DNA from: CAYNUJ01 sp964573255
GTDB lineage: Bacteria > Bacteroidota > Ignavibacteria > Ignavibacteriales > Melioribacteraceae
NCBI GenBank assembly: GCA_964573255.1
Contig: CAZNJB010000022.1
Coordinates: 1 to 60,053, forward strand
Length of the DNA stretch: 60,053 bases
Reading direction: 5' to 3'
The position numbers and the translations under genes are program-made. Position 1 is the stretch's first letter. The number at the start of each line of letters is the position of its first letter. This document shows, piece by piece, positions 7,049-16,700 of this stretch. The notes beneath the pieces are model-generated. The model had not been told where the DNA came from, searched no databases, and worked only from the letters and a program-made list of their open reading frames with translations.

Positions 7049-7762
7049 ATGTCCAGCGAATTATTACTCCTCATCTTTTCCGCTGCAGCAATTGGTTTTG
7101 TACATACTTTATTAGGCCCGGATCATTATCTCCCTTTCATTGTAATGTCTAAAGCCGGTAAATGGAATATGAAAAAGACTGTCGGAATCACCATTCTTTC
7201 GGGGATAGGTCATGTTGGCAGTTCGGTTGTTTTGGGATTTTTTGGTATTGCATTTGGAATTGCTCTCACTAATTTAACACATATTGAATCTTTCCGGGGA
7301 GAATTGGCTGGATACTTCCTCATCGTTTTCGGATTACTATACACAATTTATGGAATAAAAAGCGCCACTCGTAATAAACCGCATAAGCATCTTCATCATC
7401 ATCAGGACGGAACACTCCACGAACATTCGCACAATCATAAAGCAGAACATTTGCACGTTCACGAAACAGTTGAAAATTCAAATCTTACCCCCTGGATATT
7501 ATTCACAATTTTTGCTTTTGGTCCTTGTGAACCCTTGATACCGATTTTAATGTATCCCGCCGCTTCTGAATCTGTTTGGGGCACTGTAATAGTAAGTATT
7601 GTTTTTGGAATAGTTACAATTGTCACTATGCTGACTGTTGTAGTAATTACGGTTAAAGGGTTAGAAATAATTCCTATAAAAAAATATGAACGCTTTACAC
7701 ATACATTCGCAGGATTAACGGTACTATTCAGCGGTTTGGCAGTTCAATTTTTAGGATTATAG
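7049..7762 (+). CDS. NicO/UreH-family membrane protein, probable Ni2+ transporter
   Basis: This 237-residue polytopic membrane protein has a first helix carrying H-T-L-L-G-P-D-H, the type of His/Asp motif seen in nickel/cobalt transporters and UreH-like proteins. Two or three further helices follow, then a very His-rich loop around residues 112–139 (about ten His). The rest is FGPCEPLIPILMYPAA and three more helices. The His-rich loop and the neighbouring [NiFe] hydrogenase make nickel the likely substrate. It is transcribed away from the activator gene, with 123 bases between the starts. A GGAG Shine-Dalgarno at 7038–7041 supports the start. Uptake versus efflux (RcnA-like) cannot be decided from sequence; the operon context favours uptake. 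Confidence 0.8.
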   Translation: MSSELLLLIFSAAAIGFVHTLLGPDHYLPFIVMSKAGKWNMKKTVGITILSGIGHVGSSVVLGFFGIAFGIALTNLTHIESFRGELAGYFLIVFGLLYTIYGIKSATRNKPHKHLHHHQDGTLHEHSHNHKAEHLHVHETVENSNLTPWILFTIFAFGPCEPLIPILMYPAASESVWGTVIVSIVFGIVTIVTMLTVVVITVKGLEIIPIKKYERFTHTFAGLTVLFSGLAVQFLGL

Positions 7763-7870
7763 TTGTCCGCTATTTTACGTTTTTGAATAATTCCACTAAA
7801 TTGCTGGATATACCATCCTCTTTTTTATATATTACAATAATTAAAAATTAAATAGAGAAAGGATCTTCTA

Positions 7871-8449
7871 TTGAAGTCACAAAGAAGTATCCTTATAATT
7901 ATATTTTTCGCCTTATTTACAAAATCTTTACAGACCTCTTCATATGCACAAGAATATGTGGTTTCTAAATCTGCAGCAAATAGTGTAGTATTTTTAAGCG
8001 AAGCCCCAATCGAAGATTTTGAAGGACTAACTCAAAGTATTGACGGTTATCTATATTTATCCCCCGATCGAGCGCTTGATAGCAGTGAATTTTATTTTGA
8101 AGTTGATTTAAGGACAATAGATACAGGGATTGGTTTAAGGAACCGTCATATGAGAGAAAACTATCTCGAAACAGATAAATTTCCTTATGCAACATTTTCA
8201 GGTAAAATTACGGAATGGCATGAATTAAAAGATACAATTTATGTTCTTGTTAATGGTGATATGGAAATTCACGGCACAGTAAATAACCTCGTTGCCGAAG
8301 GAAAACTCATAAAAATTGAAAAAGGATTCCGGATTTTTTCTGAATTCGAACTTAAACTAACCGATTACAATATCGAAATTCCCTCATTTATGTTCTTTAA
8401 AATAAGTGACATTATACGCATTAAACTAAATCTTTTTCTAACAGAATAG
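7871..8449 (+). CDS. Secreted YceI-like domain protein
   Basis: This 192-residue protein has an N-terminal signal peptide (hydrophobic to about residue 27, ending SYAQ). The remainder fits the YceI lipocalin-like fold, with YLYLSPD, the segment EVDLRTIDTGIGLRNRHM, LETDKFPYATF and GDMEIHGT. YceI proteins bind isoprenoid-type lipids in the periplasm, and the ligand here is unknown. The start is a TTG preceded by AGAAAGGATC, a good Shine-Dalgarno. It is first in a tight three-gene operon with a barrel protein and a monohaem cytochrome, an arrangement that suggests a periplasmic or surface redox function. Confidence 0.85.
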   Translation: MKSQRSILIIIFFALFTKSLQTSSYAQEYVVSKSAANSVVFLSEAPIEDFEGLTQSIDGYLYLSPDRALDSSEFYFEVDLRTIDTGIGLRNRHMRENYLETDKFPYATFSGKITEWHELKDTIYVLVNGDMEIHGTVNNLVAEGKLIKIEKGFRIFSEFELKLTDYNIEIPSFMFFKISDIIRIKLNLFLTE

Positions 8450-8463
8450 AATAGAATATAAAT

Positions 8464-9297
8464 ATGAAACTGAAAATTTTTCTTTTATTAATACTTTCAT
8501 TAACAATATCTTCTGCTCAACGAAAATGGAAAAGAAGTGAACCAAAACCCGAGCAAGAACTACAATTACTTCATTCTACTCATGTAATAAACTTCCCTAC
8601 AACCACTACCCTGAAAAAAGGAGAATGGGAATTTGAGATTTCACATAGATTTTATCCTACCGTAAACTCGGGTGATAATAATTTTTGGGGATTGGACGGA
8701 CCGGTTTTTATGAGGATTGCTTTAGCATATGCTTTTGATGATAAATCCATTATTGCTATAGGAAGGAGTAATTACCGAGATAATTACGATCTTTCTATTA
8801 AACGTCAATTCTACGAATTTGAAAATGTTGTTTTGCCTTTTCAAATTGCTGCGAGAGTGGGAACCGCTTGGAATACACAACTTAATGATTTAGATGTGAA
8901 TGATACAAGAAATTTTCAATATTATGGTCAGATTATCATCAACAGTTATTATAATAAATTTATCGGCATTGGCATTGTCCCCTCCTATTTATTCAATAGC
9001 CACCCCGGAAACATAAATAAGCAGAGTTCTTTCACACTCGGGAGTTATCTACAATTCTATTTCTTGAAATTTTGGAGTGTTATACTGGAGTGGAATCCTA
9101 CGTTAAGCGGCTATAGAGAAGGATACAATACTTTTTCAGCAGGTGTTGAAATAGAAACCGGAGGACATTTCTTTAAAATTATTGCCACAAATAATGCTTA
9201 TTTGAATACTTCTCAAGTTCTACCCGGCGCCGATAAATCAATACTGGACGGCGATTGGAGATTAGGGTTTAATATTACACGACTTTTAACATTTTAA
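8464..9297 (+). CDS. DUF5777-like outer-membrane beta-barrel protein
   Basis: This 277-residue protein has a clear signal peptide (ending ISSAQ) and alternating hydrophobic/polar strands through to a terminal aromatic residue (RLLTF), as in outer-membrane barrels. The start of the mature part (ELQLLHSTHVINFPTTTTLK) resembles the DUF5777 family found with cytochromes and YceI proteins in Bacteroidetes. It lies 14 bases after the YceI gene and 15 before the cytochrome gene. Its biochemical role is unknown. Confidence 0.75.
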   Translation: MKLKIFLLLILSLTISSAQRKWKRSEPKPEQELQLLHSTHVINFPTTTTLKKGEWEFEISHRFYPTVNSGDNNFWGLDGPVFMRIALAYAFDDKSIIAIGRSNYRDNYDLSIKRQFYEFENVVLPFQIAARVGTAWNTQLNDLDVNDTRNFQYYGQIIINSYYNKFIGIGIVPSYLFNSHPGNINKQSSFTLGSYLQFYFLKFWSVILEWNPTLSGYREGYNTFSAGVEIETGGHFFKIIATNNAYLNTSQVLPGADKSILDGDWRLGFNITRLLTF

Positions 9298-9312
9298 TTT
9301 AACGGAGAAACA

Positions 9313-9975
9313 ATGAAAAGAATAATTACATTAATATTTGCGGTAATAATATTAACTTCATCAATTGCTCTTCCGCGCCCCAAACGAGTTAACCAAATTC
9401 CAAATGGAAATGTAAATAGATGTGCAAACTGTCACGTTGATCCGAACGGCGGAGGCCCGAGAAACTTATTCGGACAGCTAATAGAGGCTAAATATCTAAC
9501 ACAGCCCGGCTCAGCAGGTGATGTAATTTGGGGACCTGAATTGGCACATGAGGATGCCGACGGTGATGGATTCACCAACGGTGAAGAACTGCAAGATTCT
9601 GCCGGTATTTGGACAGGCGGAGCTATAGGAGACCCAACTCAAGTATTCCTTCCCGGTGATCCTAATAGTCATCCTCCGGCTACATCCGTACATTTAACTA
9701 ATCAGGCTCCGAATAATTTTGAGTTAAAACAAAATTATCCAAACCCATTTAATCCGACAACAACTATTAGCTTCTCAATCCCTAATGCTACATATATTAA
9801 GTTAGTAGTTTTCGATGCATTAGGAAGGAAAGTTGAAGAATTGATAAATAAATATTTGAACCAGGGAAATTACGAAGTCAATTTCAATGCAGAAAACTTA
9901 AATAGCGGAATTTATTTTTACAAGATTTCCGCAGGAAAATTCTCAAAAGTTAAGAGAATGCTGCTTCTTAAATAG
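9313..9975 (+). CDS. T9SS-sorted monohaem c-type cytochrome
   Basis: This 220-residue protein has a signal peptide, one haem-binding CANCH motif near residue 40, and a calcium-loop-like stretch DADGDGFTNGEE of the thrombospondin-3/EF-hand type near residue 80. It ends in a roughly 80-residue T9SS sorting domain that contains QNYPNPFNPTTTI and finishes in RMLLLK. Export through the inner membrane, haem attachment in the periplasm and secretion or anchoring at the cell surface are inferred. A GGAG ribosome site precedes the ATG. With one haem and a surface address it could carry electrons to or from an extracellular partner, but no partner is evident here. Confidence 0.88.
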   Translation: MKRIITLIFAVIILTSSIALPRPKRVNQIPNGNVNRCANCHVDPNGGGPRNLFGQLIEAKYLTQPGSAGDVIWGPELAHEDADGDGFTNGEELQDSAGIWTGGAIGDPTQVFLPGDPNSHPPATSVHLTNQAPNNFELKQNYPNPFNPTTTISFSIPNATYIKLVVFDALGRKVEELINKYLNQGNYEVNFNAENLNSGIYFYKISAGKFSKVKRMLLLK

Positions 9976-10015
9976 TTTCAAACGACATCTATAAATTAAA
10001 GATCTGCTTGTTTCA

Positions 10016-10036
10016 AATTTGATGTGATATCAAATT
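10016..10036. repeat. Short perfect inverted repeat after the cytochrome gene
   Basis: An 8-bp stem AATTTGAT/ATCAAATT with loop GTGAT lies 41 bases after the cytochrome stop codon. No U-run follows, so it is a weak terminator candidate at best; it may protect the mRNA 3' end. Confidence 0.35.
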
Positions 10037-10274
10037 ATTATGAAGCAAGAAGTACATTAAATTTTTGAACCAACATTGTCATAAAATATTTGGGTACAAC
10101 TGGCTGCTCAAATATGCCCTCTAGACTTAAAGTAACTAATGGTTTTTACTAGTCATATAAATATCATTTTCTTTAGAATCATTAGTTATTCCTAGTCGCA
10201 TTAAAATATTTACTTCTCCAACCAATTCCTTCAATAATCAAATTGTATCTCACCTAATTATTTTACCAGATTAA

Positions 10275-10472
10275 GATGAAAATTCCTATGCTGAAGATTT
10301 GAATAGATTGACTGCTAATCTTCTAAATATTATTGAAAGTTTCAAAATTGACGAATCATCCCATCCTACCCAAAAGTCAAAGACTTTGATATTCTCAACT
10401 GGTAACAACAGAAACAGTACAAATTATGATATTTTAGGCGGTAGTAATGGGAATGGTTTCAAACATTTGTAG
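10275..10472 (+). pseudogene. Probable remnant of a chemotaxis-receptor C-terminus
   Basis: A 65-codon open stretch follows a stop codon and has no start. It reads DENSYAEDLNRLTANLL, then NIIESFKID and a polar tail. The pattern of a Leu-rich helix followed by 'I.SFKID' resembles the C-terminal end of methyl-accepting chemotaxis proteins, where the helical hairpin ends and a flexible tail begins. No upstream HAMP or signalling domain is present. It therefore looks like a decayed gene end left after a deletion. Low confidence. Confidence 0.35.
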
Positions 10473-10726
10473 ATAGATTATTAATTTAAATTTGTAACTG
10501 CGAAACACAACTAATATGATCTAAATTAGGATCTCGGCTCAGGGCGACTTCGGTGGGTAAAAATGTGAATTAAATTAGTGAATTAAACTTTGGTCGCTCT
10601 CAGTCGAATTATTAAAAGAATTTCCCCAAGTGATAGTCAGAATAAAATTATCTGCAATCAATTTCAGTTTAGATAATCGACAAAATCGATTCTTCATTTC
10701 TCTTCAAATTTAAAATTGAAATTCAA

Positions 10727-11401
10727 TCACTTCCAATTCAATGGTGCAAATATTACAACGAACTCCCCTTTAGTATTTTCATCGTTAAAATATTCAATCA
10801 ATTCCTCCGGTTTTCCGCGAACAACTTCTTCGTGCATTTTAGTCAGTTCTTTAGCAACGGCAATTATTCTATTAGGACAATACTCATTTAATTCACCCAA
10901 TAATTTCCTTATTCTGTAAACTGATTCGTAAACTACAACCGTTCTCTTCTCCTCGGCTAATTCTTTCAACTTTTTTTGGCGACCCTTTTTTTGAGGTAAA
11001 AATCCTTCGAAAAGAAACGAATCTGTCGGAAGTCCGGAAATACTAAGCGCATAAATTGCAGCGTTTGCGCCGGGAATCCCAGTTACTTCTATACCTGCGT
11101 CATTACAAGCCTTAACCAATCTTACTCCGGGATCCGAAATTGCGGGAGTTCCTGCATCTGAAATTAATGCACAATTCTCCCCATTCGATATTCTTTTTAT
11201 CACTGTACTAATTTTGCGTTCTTCATCTCTCGCTCCGAAAACTACCAAGGGAGTTTTAATCTCATAATGTTTTAACAACCTGCCACTTATACGGGTATCC
11301 TCACACAAGATAAAATCAACAGATTTTAACGTTTCCACAGCGCGGTAAGAGATATCACCCATATTTCCGATTGGAGTTGCAACAACGAACAGTTTTGCCA
11401 T
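10727..11401 (-). CDS. rsmI: 16S rRNA (cytidine-2'-O)-methyltransferase RsmI
   Basis: RsmI methylates the ribose of C1402 in 16S rRNA using S-adenosylmethionine. The 224-residue protein starts with the family signature KLFVVATPIGNMGDIS and continues with EDTRISGRLLKHY, ALISDAGTPAISDPG and GANAAIYALSISGLP, as in RsmI/tetrapyrrole methylases. It ends soon after the main domain, so it lacks the extra C-terminal helical region of longer RsmI proteins. It is divergent from the aldehyde dehydrogenase gene across a 265-base spacer. Confidence 0.95.
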   Translation of the reverse strand: MAKLFVVATPIGNMGDISYRAVETLKSVDFILCEDTRISGRLLKHYEIKTPLVVFGARDEERKISTVIKRISNGENCALISDAGTPAISDPGVRLVKACNDAGIEVTGIPGANAAIYALSISGLPTDSFLFEGFLPQKKGRQKKLKELAEEKRTVVVYESVYRIRKLLGELNEYCPNRIIAVAKELTKMHEEVVRGKPEELIEYFNDENTKGEFVVIFAPLNWK

Positions 11402-11613
11402 TTTTTTCGCTAATTATTATGAATGAATTTATTTTTCAATTCGGTTAAATCTAATTTAAAAATAATTCACTTCCTTTCCCAAAACATTTAATCCCGAACA
11501 TTCAAAAATCAACTGCAAAAAGACGTTTTTTATAAAATAATTTGTTTTGCAAATAGAAACTTAAAGGGATAATTTTGAACTTCCATTTAATTACTTTGAG
11601 TGATTAAATTGTT

Positions 11614-11621
11614 TATATTTG
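11614..11621 (+). promoter_or_regulatory. Candidate -7 box TATATTTG upstream of the aldehyde dehydrogenase
   Basis: This matches the TAnnTTTG element of Bacteroidetes-type sigma factors. A TTTG upstream (11595–11598) is only 15 bases away, short of the usual 19–21, so the -33 box is uncertain. A start near 11628 would exclude the in-frame upstream ATG at 11619 and support translation from 11667. Confidence 0.35.
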
Positions 11622-11666
11622 CTTGTAAAATTCAAAAATATTGAGTGTAAAATAAGAGGAGAAAAA

Positions 11667-13199
11667 ATGGATTTCTTAAAAGAATTAGGGATTGAGGATA
11701 AAAATTACGGGGCTTCAACCGGGTTAAATTGGTTTAAAACAACCGATCAAGGAGAATTAGAAGTTAAAAGTCCGGTTGACGGTAAAACAATAGCCTCCGT
11801 ATATTTGGCAAGTGAGGACGACTACGATAAAATTGTTAATCAAGCATATCAAGCATTCAAAGAATGGCGTAAAGTTCCAGCTCCGAAACGAGGTGAAGTT
11901 GTTCGCCAGATAGGTTTAGCCTTGCGTGAGTATAAAGAACCACTTGGTCATTTGGTTTCTTACGAAATGGGTAAATCAATTCAAGAAGGCTTGGGCGAAG
12001 TTCAAGAGATGATTGACATCTGCGATTATGCGGTTGGGCAATCAAGACAATTATACGGCTACACAATGCAATCCGAACGTCCAAAACATAGAATGTACGA
12101 CCAATATCACCCATTAGGAGTTGTTGGAATTATAACCGCTTTCAATTTCCCTGTAGCTGTTTGGGCTTGGAATGCAATGATAGCATCGGTTTGCGGCGAT
12201 ACCAATTTATGGAAACCTTCTTCCAAAGTACCGTTAACAGCAATCGCAATTCAAAAAATATTAAAGAAAGTAATTGAAGAGAATAATTTGCCAGAAGGTT
12301 TATTCTCACTGGTAATCGGTAAAGGCTCTACTGTAGGCGAAAGATTGTTGAACGACAAAAGAATTCCGTTGGTTTCTATCACAGGTTCAACTGCCGTTGG
12401 TCGCCATGCAAACGAAGTAATTGCTAGAAGATTCGGAAAAACAATCTTAGAACTTGGCGGAAATAACGCAATAATCATAACACCCGACGCAGATTTACAG
12501 ATGGCAATCCCTGCGATTGTTTTTGGTGCCGTTGGAACCGCAGGACAAAGATGTACTACTACCCGCAGATTGATAATTCACGAAAGCATTTATGATAAAG
12601 TAAAAGAATCTCTTGTAAAAGCATATTCTTCCTTGAAAATCGGTTCTCCGATGGATGAAACAAATCACGTCGGTCCGCTTGTAGATAAAGCAGCTGTAGC
12701 TATGTTCAAAAACGCATTGAAACAAGTTGAAGAAGAAGGCGGAAAAGTTATTTATGGCGGAACCGTCCTGGAAGGAGAAGGATATGAATCCGGCTGCTAC
12801 GTTGTACCTGCTATAGCCGAAGCTGAAAATCACTTCAAGATTGTACAGGAAGAAACATTTGCACCTATTCTCTATTTAATAAAATATAGCGGTGATGTAA
12901 ATAATGCAATTGAAATCCATAACGATGTTGTACAAGGATTATCTTCTGCAATATTTACAACCAACATAAGAGAAGCCGAAGAATTTATTAGCGCTTGGGG
13001 TTCCGATTGCGGTATTGCTAATGTTAATATTGGTACATCAGGTGCTGAAATTGGCGGGGCATTCGGTGGTGAAAAAGAAACCGGCGGCGGTAGAGAATCC
13101 GGCTCCGATGCTTGGAAAGCTTATATGAGACGACAGACAAATACTATTAACTATGGTACGGAATTGCCATTAGCTCAAGGTATTAAGTTCGAAATTTAA
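11667..13199 (+). CDS. Aldehyde dehydrogenase, ALDH7 (antiquitin / aminoadipate-semialdehyde) type
   Basis: This is a 510-residue NAD(P)-dependent aldehyde dehydrogenase. The catalytic Cys is at about 296 in GQRCTTTRR, and the general-base Glu is at about 262 in ILELGGNNA. The cofactor region AFNFPVAVWAWNAMIA and the TGSTAVGR loop are present. The GTAGQRCTTTRRL signature and overall pattern resemble ALDH7 enzymes, which oxidise aminoadipate semialdehyde in lysine breakdown. Substrate remains inferred. I chose ATG 11667 because it has an AGAGGAG ribosome site, and the upstream extension is AT-rich and overlaps a candidate promoter box. A clean terminator follows the stop. No lysine-pathway neighbours are present. 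Confidence 0.93.
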   Translation: MDFLKELGIEDKNYGASTGLNWFKTTDQGELEVKSPVDGKTIASVYLASEDDYDKIVNQAYQAFKEWRKVPAPKRGEVVRQIGLALREYKEPLGHLVSYEMGKSIQEGLGEVQEMIDICDYAVGQSRQLYGYTMQSERPKHRMYDQYHPLGVVGIITAFNFPVAVWAWNAMIASVCGDTNLWKPSSKVPLTAIAIQKILKKVIEENNLPEGLFSLVIGKGSTVGERLLNDKRIPLVSITGSTAVGRHANEVIARRFGKTILELGGNNAIIITPDADLQMAIPAIVFGAVGTAGQRCTTTRRLIIHESIYDKVKESLVKAYSSLKIGSPMDETNHVGPLVDKAAVAMFKNALKQVEEEGGKVIYGGTVLEGEGYESGCYVVPAIAEAENHFKIVQEETFAPILYLIKYSGDVNNAIEIHNDVVQGLSSAIFTTNIREAEEFISAWGSDCGIANVNIGTSGAEIGGAFGGEKETGGGRESGSDAWKAYMRRQTNTINYGTELPLAQGIKFEI

Positions 13200-13201
13200 T
13201 T

Positions 13202-13228
13202 AAAGGGAGCGCTAAGCTCCCTTTTTTT
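13202..13228 (+). terminator. Rho-independent terminator after the aldehyde dehydrogenase
   Basis: AAAGGGAGC and GCTCCCTTT form a 9-bp stem with loop GCTAA, followed by a run of seven T. It lies 3 bases after the stop and separates this gene from the convergent Nudix gene. Confidence 0.9.
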
Positions 13229-13248
13229 GTCTCTCAATAAAACTAAAA

Positions 13249-13713
13249 CTATAATCTTGAATTCAATTCTATAAAACTCAATTCACTCTTCGGTTTCGAA
13301 AAATATTCAACAATCAAATCCACTGCTCTCCTCTGCCCGTCCCAAGCAAGTAAATTCTTTGCTTCGTCTGCATTAACCCATTTGAAGACCGAATGTTCGG
13401 ATGATATACGTACATCGGAATCATCAACTTCCGCAGCAAATACGGGTATTAAACATATGTGATCTTTTTTTTGGGTATAGAACGAATTTACTCTCGGAAC
13501 TACCCAAAAATGTTTTGGAGTTAAGTTAGTCTCCTCTTTTATCTCTCTGAGAGCAGCCTCGTAAGCTTTCTCCCCTTCATTTATTTTACCGGAGACCATC
13601 TGCCATATATTAGGATAGGATTCGTTCTCTGAACGTTTTAATAATAGAAATTCAAGTTTGTCGTTGTTTCTTTTGAAAACATGCGCTTCGATGAGGTAAG
13701 ATAATATTTCCAT
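13249..13713 (-). CDS. Nudix hydrolase
   Basis: This 154-residue protein has a Nudix box beginning GKINEGEKAYEAALREIKEE, followed by TNL. The Gly, the first Glu and the metal-binding REIKEE are present, but the usual Gly before the last hydrophobic position is Asn. Such enzymes hydrolyse nucleoside diphosphate-linked compounds. The substrate cannot be named; similarity to dihydroneopterin-triphosphate or (d)NTP pyrophosphatases is only general. It is downstream of, and possibly co-transcribed with, the large barrel gene (46 bases apart). Confidence 0.88.
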   Translation of the reverse strand: MEILSYLIEAHVFKRNNDKLEFLLLKRSENESYPNIWQMVSGKINEGEKAYEAALREIKEETNLTPKHFWVVPRVNSFYTQKKDHICLIPVFAAEVDDSDVRISSEHSVFKWVNADEAKNLLAWDGQRRAVDLIVEYFSKPKSELSFIELNSRL

Positions 13714-13759
13714 AGTTTATACCGAAAAATTATGAGAATAAACATACGAAATAAATAAC

Positions 13760-16700
13760 TTAAAAATAAGCTCGTGCTTCTGCACGAAGAGAATGAATAA
13801 TCCTTCCACTACCCTGCTTACGCCCCAAATAATTTATTGTAGTTTGTAAATTATTTGCAATTCTGTAATCGAAATTAAGTCTCGCTAAATAATTTTTCCC
13901 TATTGCATTCCCGCGTGTAATTTCGAATGGGATATAATTATCATTAGTATTCGAAGTAATTTCATTTCTTTCTAATTCAAAACGAATTCTACCCTTTCCC
14001 AAAAAAGAAAAGGTTATTCTGATGGTTTGAGCATTGTTGTCAATTATTGTTGGAGTTAAGGGATATTTATCTTCGCTTCTACTTACGTTTAATCTAAAAC
14101 CAACTTCTACATTTTTATAAGGTCGATAAGAAAAATCACTAACAACTTCTTCGGTACTGATATTTCTCGATCTTTTCGTTGAAGCCGGGGAAATATTATT
14201 ATCCGTTATAAAATTAAAATCGGTTTGATTATTAAATTCCTTTATCATCCGGAACTTAATTCGTAAACTGTTCAATCTATAATAACTGCGTGATAACCCA
14301 GACGCATACTGAATTAAATTTCTCCTTTGCTGATATCTAAAACGAAATGATATTTCCCTATTATGCCTAAGGATATACAAATCATGCTGCTCTAACTGTG
14401 AGCCGTTCAATGTGGTTGTATCGTTAAGTAAAGCAGATGAATTCATAAAATAAATTTTACTCAATTCCTCTTCCTTGCTTTTTTCATCTATTCTAATAAC
14501 AGATTCCGTGGATATTGCTTTCAAAACCTTTTCGACAAATGAATTTCCTTTTATGATTCTAAACAAATTAAACTTCCATCTAAAATTTGTTTTTAATGTG
14601 ATTACAGGAAAGAGTTCATCTGTAGGGACTGTAGTTAAAATATAATCAGCATCATAAACCGATTGTTCAAATTCTTCTTCATCGGCAATTCCGTTGTTAT
14701 TAAGATCACCGAGATAAACATAATTACCCGAACCGACCGGAACTCGAACAAATATTTTTTCTAAGCGGGAAGTACGTTCCGTTGCCGTTTGATAATAAAC
14801 TTCTCCTTCAAAAAATCTGTCGAATAGTTTAATTCTGTTATCGGATCTTACAAGGATGGTTTCGTTATTCGGTTTTCCGTTGATTGAGAATTTAGGTGTA
14901 AACTTTTTATTCCTAAATGTTACGTCCAAAGTTGAACGAAAACTTTTTCCCGAGTAATAATTCAAAGAATATATCTGCGAAATAGCTTTCGATTCTTTTT
15001 CCAATGTGCCGGCTAAAGGAAAAAATTCTTCGCGATAACTGTATTTCGCAGAAAATGAAAGTCCTTTCCAATTGCTTAAATTAAGATACGGTGCAAATTC
15101 CAAATATCTTAAACTGCTGTTAAGCAGAGAATCCGATTTTATATGTTCTTCTTTATTTTCGTAAAGGTACTCTATACCCGGAGTAAATAAACCATAGTTT
15201 ACATCTGCTTTGCCGGTCTGTCTCATCCAACTCGAAGAAATTTGACCGTTTAACGAGGACACGTAATCGACAATAAAATTACTATTAGTTACTTTATTAA
15301 TGATCAATTCTGATTTTGAATATAATCGATTCGATCTAAAGTTTTCCCCTTTTTTCAGATACCCGTAATCCATTCTTAATTTTAATTCATCAACCGGTAA
15401 GTAACTAACATTCACTTCAGTTAACCTTTCATCGGACTGAAGGTTCTCCGATAAATTATAATTTCTATTGAACTCGATCTCATTTATTCTATCAATAGAT
15501 TGAAATTTATTTTGAATAAATCTATTCCTGATGGAGAAGCCTGCTTTCCCCAAATTTAATCCGGCAAGCTTTAATTTCACAGGCAGCAAACTCAATTTGA
15601 TATTTGACGCATAACCGTAATTATCACTATTATCTAATTCAGAAAATCTATTCTTATCGAAATTACTACCGGCTAATTCAAAATTAATATTCAAATTATC
15701 GATAGGCTTGGTTTCCAAAACAATATTTGCTACTTCTCTTTTTTCAGGCATTGGTAAAAAATAGAGTGGCAAATAATCTCCGCCACCAATTCCTGCAAAA
15801 ATAAAATTGCCTGTACTGACCTTTTTATAATCACCATTTCCTAAGCCCACATAACTGAAAATAACATTATAAAGTGATGTAACCGCTCCGGGCAGATATT
15901 TATAATAAGAATATTGCTTGCCGTTTATTACCGTATCTATTTTTGTATAAATACCCTTCACTATTCCGTTTGAATCGGGTTTAGCTAATGAAACACCGCT
16001 CCTAACAGCGAGATTTCTATTATCGCCTGCATTTGCCAATATTTCTTTATCAGCATCCGACAGAATAAGATCTATCGGATTATTTTGGTTATCATTTTCA
16101 TTAAAATAGCTGACTGCAATATTAAACTTATCGTCAAATAATTTTGCAGAACCGGACGCAGCGAAAAAATCTCTTTGATATCTTCTATCAGTATATTCGA
16201 AATCGATGGTAATTCTGCTAGCTGAAGTAATGAGTCTTTTAGGAGTAAATACTAATTCGGCATTAGAATATTCTATTACATAATCGTTATTTTCGCCTCT
16301 CCTCATTTCAATTCCGTCAACATAAACTCTTTCACTTCCGGCAATAACAATAATATCCCTCTCGTTATTGGCACCTGTTAACCTGTAAGGTCCCTGCACT
16401 CCGTCTTGACCGTTGAATTGCATTGTATTAAACTTACCTCGAGCAGACGCAAAAGCAATTTCGGCTTTCTGTTTGTTGATATTAACTCCTGCTTTTAACC
16501 CTTGCAATTTTCTTTTTATCCTGCCGAATTCTCCGTTATCGGCGTCCAATTCATAATCCCCAAAAACACCAAATGCGTTTGTATGCTTAATCTGAATAAA
16601 TACCTTATCCAATTCTTCCAAGCGTTCTGTATTTCCTTCCGGTTGAATTGGAGTATTCTCATCAGTTAATGCAGCGACAATTTCAATATCATCGGTCAAT

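Larger units (their letters stand above)
9976..10726. other. 750-base gene-poor stretch
   Basis: No intact gene is visible on either strand. The stretch holds a small perfect inverted repeat (10016–10036, AATTTGAT / ATCAAATT with a 5-base loop) shortly after the cytochrome gene. It also holds the short coding remnant at 10275–10472. The rest is AT-rich without further structure that I can support. Confidence 0.6.

Noticed and set aside
1568..7762. Complete hydrogenase maturation set
   Set aside because: Only the protease and a cysteine-less HypC-like frame are present. Genes for HypA, B, D, E and F are not in the window and must be elsewhere.
11619..11666. In-frame ATG upstream of the aldehyde dehydrogenase
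   Set aside because: It sits on a TAnnTTTG-like promoter box and has no ribosome site, while the ATG at 11667 is preceded by AGAGGAG.
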